Shown here piece after piece: positions 59,325-64,000 of a stretch of DNA of 64,000 bases. Origin of the DNA: Pagrus major (lineage: Eukaryota > Chordata > Actinopteri > Spariformes > Sparidae); assembly GCF_040436345.1 (NCBI RefSeq), contig NC_133224.1:12919703-12983702 (forward strand), in the 5' to 3' direction. Both the position numbers and the translations under genes were made by a program. The notes below the pieces were generated by a model, which worked only from the letters and a program-made list of their open reading frames with translations, searched no databases and had not been told where the DNA came from. How positions within the stretch are numbered: position 1 is the stretch's first letter; every line of letters begins with the position of its first letter.

Positions 59325-59460
59325 GGAGAAGCTTGGGAGATGAGGGGAGGGCAAGGTGATTACACGCAGCAAGAGACCGCAGGTTTGGCTCGAACCCTGG
59401 GCCTCTGCAGGGTGTCTGTATATGGGACACACGCTCTACTAACTGAGCTACTTAGGTGCT
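59325..59460 (-). repeat. tRNA-derived SINE, copy 2, with Pol III promoter boxes
   Basis: On the minus strand TAGCTCAGTTAGTAGAGC (59433-59450) is an A-box region and GGTTCGAGCC (59387-59396) a B box, with tRNA-like spacing. The body that follows ('tgtaatcaccttgccctccc') is related to copy 1 at 31208-31390. It would be a tRNA-headed SINE, not a tRNA gene, because the 3' acceptor half is missing. Confidence 0.7.
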
Positions 59461-60599
59461 GGGTGGCTTAGCCTACAATAATATAACCTAGATACAACTT
59501 TAGATTATTGATATAAAATATAAATAAAGTAAGTATAGTAAAGTAACCAGTAGGGCTAACGCTTACTAAACTAACTAAAACTTTAAGATAAATGTGTAAA
59601 AGTGTAATATTTGCTATTGAGATGTAATGGTGTAGAAGAATATGGTTTAGGTGTAAAGGGTAGCTATGCTGTGTATGTTTTTTGTGAGGGAAGCGCCATC
59701 TCATGATGACACTCTGCAATTGAATGAGTGGGCGTGTTTACAGCGGAATCTAGACACACCCCCAGGAGGAGGGGGGAGACCGGCTGGCAGCCGAAAGGCA
59801 GTCGGATGGGAGGGAAAAATCAAGGTGGCTGTACCTGTAAGGAGGAAATTGCAATTCTTCTTTTTTACAACACCAGATAGATTTTAATGTTGTATTTGGT
59901 TGTGAGATAAACTTGCTACTGTGGGAACAGAAATACTATCAATGGTACTAGTCTGTTGAAACCTGATGTTAGATCTGGTGTTTTGCCAGTTTGAATATGG
60001 AGCAAAAATTTCTTATCATGATTTACAGTGACTAAATGTGGGCCCTTGCATGTTAGGTTTTCAGCCTGAGCTGATCAAGAACTCTTGGATATTGACTGAC
60101 CCGATCTATATTTGAGAACAGTACAGCTATTCACTTGATGTCAGTTACAATTCAGCCACATTTGTTGTGAATCTCATTCACACAACACTCACAAACTCAT
60201 TAAATTTCCCTTTGTGTACTGTCATGCTGAATGTGGCATGGTTTAAAACAAAATAATCCCTCTTTCATCACACCTCATGTCTCTCTCCCTCTTTATAGTT
60301 TTGGCTGCATCACCAAACATTTGCTTCCAGCTTCCACAGTTTTTGTCAACTGTTGGCTCTAGAACGTTCTTGGCGATTAGTTTTTCTTACAGTCATGACT
60401 AGTGCAGCTAGACTGTGCTTGGAGACCAGGGGAAATCTCCCCAAACAGATGGTCACTTTGCTCGGCGGTGCTGAACTGGGCACACAAGCAGCAGGCTGAT
60501 GCTGAAGTTCCACTGAAATTCAGGGATTTCGCTGGCACTTCAACTGTGGTGGCTCATGAAAACACATTCTCAACTCCTCACATTTTGGCATTAAACAAA

Positions 60600-60851
60600 C
60601 GTAATAAATAATGTCAGTTGTATTTCAGTCTCACGTTTTCAGGCACAGATTCACAGAACAGCGCTGGAAGTGGCTGGTAAATAAAACACACAACAGCGGC
60701 TGACTGAGAGTTAAAGACACAAAGCAAAATGTTGGAGATCTTCAGCACTATTAAGACAAATGAAAAACATTTTTGGATCAGGATGAGACTATTGTGCAGC
60801 AACTTGGACAATGGCGGGCTGCCAGAGTCTTGTTAATTTATGGGAAACACT
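60600..60851. repeat. hAT-like right end remnant
   Basis: Ends 'aatttatgggaaacactg', which inverted reads CAGTGTTTCCC, the standard Charlie-type hAT terminus. Upstream sequence has no clear transposase and the left end is not seen. Confidence 0.4.
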
Positions 60852-62424
60852 GAATGTCCTTTCAAAATAAATGTGATGTGTACAGCATTTATTAATCATA
60901 TACAATTTGTTTTTGCGACACGTCTTCTGTACAGTTTTGCATAGAAGAGCGTTCTCTACTCCTATTTGTTTATATTAGGAACACATGGATTTCATTGTGG
61001 AAGGCAAACAATTCTAGCATACTAGTCTTCTGTCAGGATTTTGAGATACTTCCCAGATGCGGTGCTGGGTGTCGTCCACTATGACACACTAGATGGGATG
61101 AAATAATCCATACTCGTACCCAGCGGTGTTCACGACCCTAGCCTATGGGCTATAATTAGACTTCTATAGAGTAGTCTGAACCTGGCATTAGATTGTCCTG
61201 ACAAGTGTTACGTTTTCTTCTACTAACCATTACCACAGCACTCTGTTAAATGATGTCGGCAGGATGGGCACGTCACTTGCAGCTGATTCGTTTGAGCAAA
61301 GCAAAACAAAATTAAAGCGGGCTAAAATGAAAATGATGTCAAGCTAAATTAACATTGGGAACAAATTGGCTATTGAGTTCAGTTGGCTTATTTTAGATTG
61401 AAAATAACTGGGAAAACTTTTTTTCCAAATAGAGGGAAAAAGATACACCATCATTGACTTGCAGCTGTCCTTTAAATGAGGCGGAAGACACAAGAACACT
61501 AAAAAACACCCCATGAAATTCCATCTCTGCCATATATGCAGTGTCAGTGCAATAGTACTGAGTCTTAGCAATATATACAATATATGTTGTGATGCTACGC
61601 CTCAATACACAGCTGCTGCTTTTCATGTAGCCTTTTTAGGATCACCTGAAACAGTGCTTGACTGTCATTTCATTACTGAAATTGTATACCAATAACTGTG
61701 CCTGTCAAGTTACTCCAAAGGTAAAAGCTTACTATTCAAATATACCAATGTCAGTGGTCATGTCTTCATACGGAAACACAGAAAAAATAATTTTCTTTCC
61801 ATTGGATTTAAGCCCAGGAATGATCACAGCAGCTGCAGTGAAAGATAATTGAGGTTGTGTCACACCACTGTCGAGATTAAACGCCTCCACTCGAAGGTGA
61901 CTCAGTTTTATAAATTGACTCAGTGAGGTACAGAAGAGAATAAAATATGTATGTCTATGTTCTCTAGTGTCTCGTCTGTCTGTGTGCATGAGTTTAACAG
62001 TTTTGTGTGTCAGAAAATGTGTTTCACTAGTCTAATTTTACTTAGTTTGAATTCAAGTTGCTGTTCATGAAATGCAAATTGGTGCCACAGGTGACACCAT
62101 GTTAAACAAATGAAACAATGAAGAGCTATTACAGAGGGACTTGCAGGCTTTAGTGACTTGAATGACTCTATTAAAATACACTTGTCACTCTGACGATAAT
62201 AAAGGAATAAAGAGATTTGTTCTGAAATGAAAGTTCCACCATTTGAAAAGCTGCTTTCAAATAATCTGGAAGAACAAAATCAGCAAAGCAAAAAGCCTCA
62301 TTAACTAAATTTGCATTTGTATTATTTGAATGAATCTCTTGCCAAAAATGTGTGATGCACATTATCTGAGGTCTGATATCTTTTATCACTGTTAAGTAGC
62401 AGACTATCATTGTCTCATGATGGT

Positions 62425-63060
62425 CCATAGTTAACCCGCGATTAATTGCAAAATAATCACACATTTTGTATCTTTTCTAAACGTACCTTAAAGGGATATT
62501 TTTAAGTTATTAATACTCATCATAACGGGAGTAGACAAATATGCTTGCTTTGTGCAAATGTATGTTTATTATTATTGCAAAAATCCAAAACAATGACTGA
62601 TACTGTCCAGAATATTCTCCTGAATAACCTCAAAGGTACTGCATGCTCAAAAAATATGCTTAAAGCATAACATGGCAAACTCAAGCCCAACAAGCAACAA
62701 CAGATGGGCATACTGACCTGATTGTAACTGTCCTCAGTAATACTAACACAATGTAGTGTCCAACTTTACAAGGTTAACTAAACAATGTTAATCGGCCTGC
62801 AAGCTGTAGCCACCCATTAGCGATGGAGAGGAGGGCTCTCTGCATCAGTTGTGTGCTTGGCCAGCAAGTGGTATTTGAGACTCGACGTACTCCGGCGGTA
62901 GCTCAGTTCACATTGACAGTAAATGCAAATAACTTCTAATCTGGCAGGGCTTTGAAGCTGAACAATCAAAAGACGCTTTTCTTTATCCATTTCCGCTTAA
63001 TGAGTTTTGTCTCTGCTGCCATCCACTACGTTACTGCTGCATCGTTTCCTGATTCCCCAA
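62425..63060. repeat. Decayed hAT-like/MITE region
   Basis: 'gcgattaattgcaaaataat' near the start and 'ggcagggctttgaagctgaa' / 'ctctgctgccatccactacg' further on are words seen in dispersed fish hAT-type elements related to the GTTAATTAACGCG group (compare 6640-6731). Boundaries are unclear and no coding domain is visible. Confidence 0.35.
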
Positions 63061-64000
63061 ACTACAGGGTGGGCCAAGGGTCATAACATGCATGCATTAA
63101 TTGCGCATCAAAATTTTTTTGTACCTATTTAGATTAAGAAGTGATCCCGCCAGACTTCTGTGATCCACCCGTCTCTTGTTGAGGCGCCTGGCTACATTAA
63201 CTGCCAGTGGAATAAAACACCCAAATGTAAAGCCCAAACCAAAGGCCATTGAGGTGCATTGTGGGTAATTTAGGTGCCAAGTTGATATGGGAGAAGAATG
63301 CTTGAACTAGAATAGATATATCTGGTTCTGCTGTATCAATTTATTATGATTTATTTTTGATTAATGGAGTATATTTTTAAGTGTAAGTGTAGGGCAGAAA
63401 TAAGAGACTTTTACTCTGGTAATTTTAAAATGGTCAAAAAGATAAATCCTGGACATAGATTACCAGATGTGGTATTTCATTTTATCAGTCCTAGCTGTCA
63501 TCATGCTTGCCATGTTAATGATATGAAAGAATGACATGTTGAGCCTCTGCACACAGGACGTTTCAGGAGATGAGGGATGGCAGCTCCCGGGCCAAATGCA
63601 ACAGTGGTTTTGCGTTTTTGTGTGCGTGTGTGTGTGTAATCCAGGGTTTATAATCCTTGTCTTGTGTTCTGTCACTGAATCACAGCCAGTGAATCACACA
63701 CCTCCTCCACACACTCAACCACTTTGGATTATGTCCTCTCGTGCTTTTGTTTTGTCTTAGTCATACATCTGTCAAAAAGCCCTGCAGGGCAAGAGTGGGG
63801 ACAAATGACAGCTGGGAGTTAGGCAGAAGAAGTGGTAGTCCCTTACTGAGTGTTTTGATCACAATTCAAACTGTGTGCTATCACTAAAGGTCCTCTACAG
63901 GGGCTTCAGATTTTTTCTTTTCATTAATAATGGATAAGATGGATGGGTGTCATCACTACTTTGTCGGCATGGTCCCAGTTCAGATAGGCCCACCTCCCTG

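Larger units (their letters stand above)
39968..64000 (+). other. camk2d: camk2d second coding intron (runs past the window end)
   Basis: No sequence coding DHQKLEREARICRLLKH, the expected exon 3 product, was recognised up to 64000, so the intron is at least 24 kb. It is packed with DNA transposons, including the nested hAT cluster. Stretches 41000-43600, 43900-45500, 47200-48800, 57000-58050, 59880-60550 and 61000-62400 show no feature that I can support. Confidence 0.75.

Noticed and set aside
59380..59460. Functional tRNA gene on the minus strand
   Set aside because: A and B boxes are present but the 3' half of a cloverleaf is missing and the body matches a second dispersed copy; SINE instead.
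40000..64000. camk2d exon 3 within the window
   Set aside because: I looked for the expected 60-bp exon coding DHQKLEREARICRLLKH and did not recognise it; the intron likely extends beyond 64000, but I could not run a search.
1..64000. CRISPR arrays, operons or bacterial features
   Set aside because: Spliced vertebrate genes and eukaryotic transposons exclude a prokaryotic reading; the tandem arrays are microsatellites without spacers.

Overview
The window is vertebrate nuclear DNA, most likely from a ray-finned (teleost, probably percomorph) fish. The evidence is two intron-split genes with vertebrate protein signatures, low coding density, many microsatellites, and a repeat set typical of fish: hAT and Tc1 DNA transposons, L2-like LINE tails and a tRNA-derived SINE. 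The species call is inference.

Two genes lie in tandem on the plus strand. arsj (arylsulfatase J) is complete. Exon 1 is at 8140-8450, an intron of about 12.8 kb follows, and exon 2 is at 21281-22679; together they encode 569 residues. camk2d (CaM kinase II delta) is represented only by its first two coding exons, at 38178-38239 and 39873-39967. Its second coding intron appears to run to the window end and beyond. The same order and orientation, ARSJ upstream of CAMK2D, occurs at human 4q26, so this is a conserved block. No other host gene could be supported; most open frames elsewhere lack recognisable domains.

Layout: 1-7600 is intergenic DNA with LINE, hAT and MITE debris and an inverted repeat pair. 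7600-8139 is the GC-rich arsj 5' region. arsj intron 1 holds a 480-bp GGAT-type tandem repeat, a broken Tc1 element, hAT-like MITEs and a (TG)23 tract. The arsj 3' UTR contains an inverted repeat. 23.8-37.8 kb is intergenic with a SINE, a Tc1 remnant and LINE tails. 37.8-40 kb is the camk2d 5' end. 40-64 kb is camk2d intron 2 and is very rich in transposons.

The most striking structure is a three-level nest of hAT transposons at about 51.5-56.7 kb. A decayed hAT transposase gene on the minus strand is interrupted by a 2692-bp hAT element (53124-55815) flanked by an 8-bp duplication. That element is itself interrupted by a 1217-bp hAT element (53453-54669) with its own 8-bp duplication. A further 950-bp non-autonomous hAT element with a perfect 8-bp duplication (40000-40949) begins 32 bp after the splice donor of camk2d exon 2.
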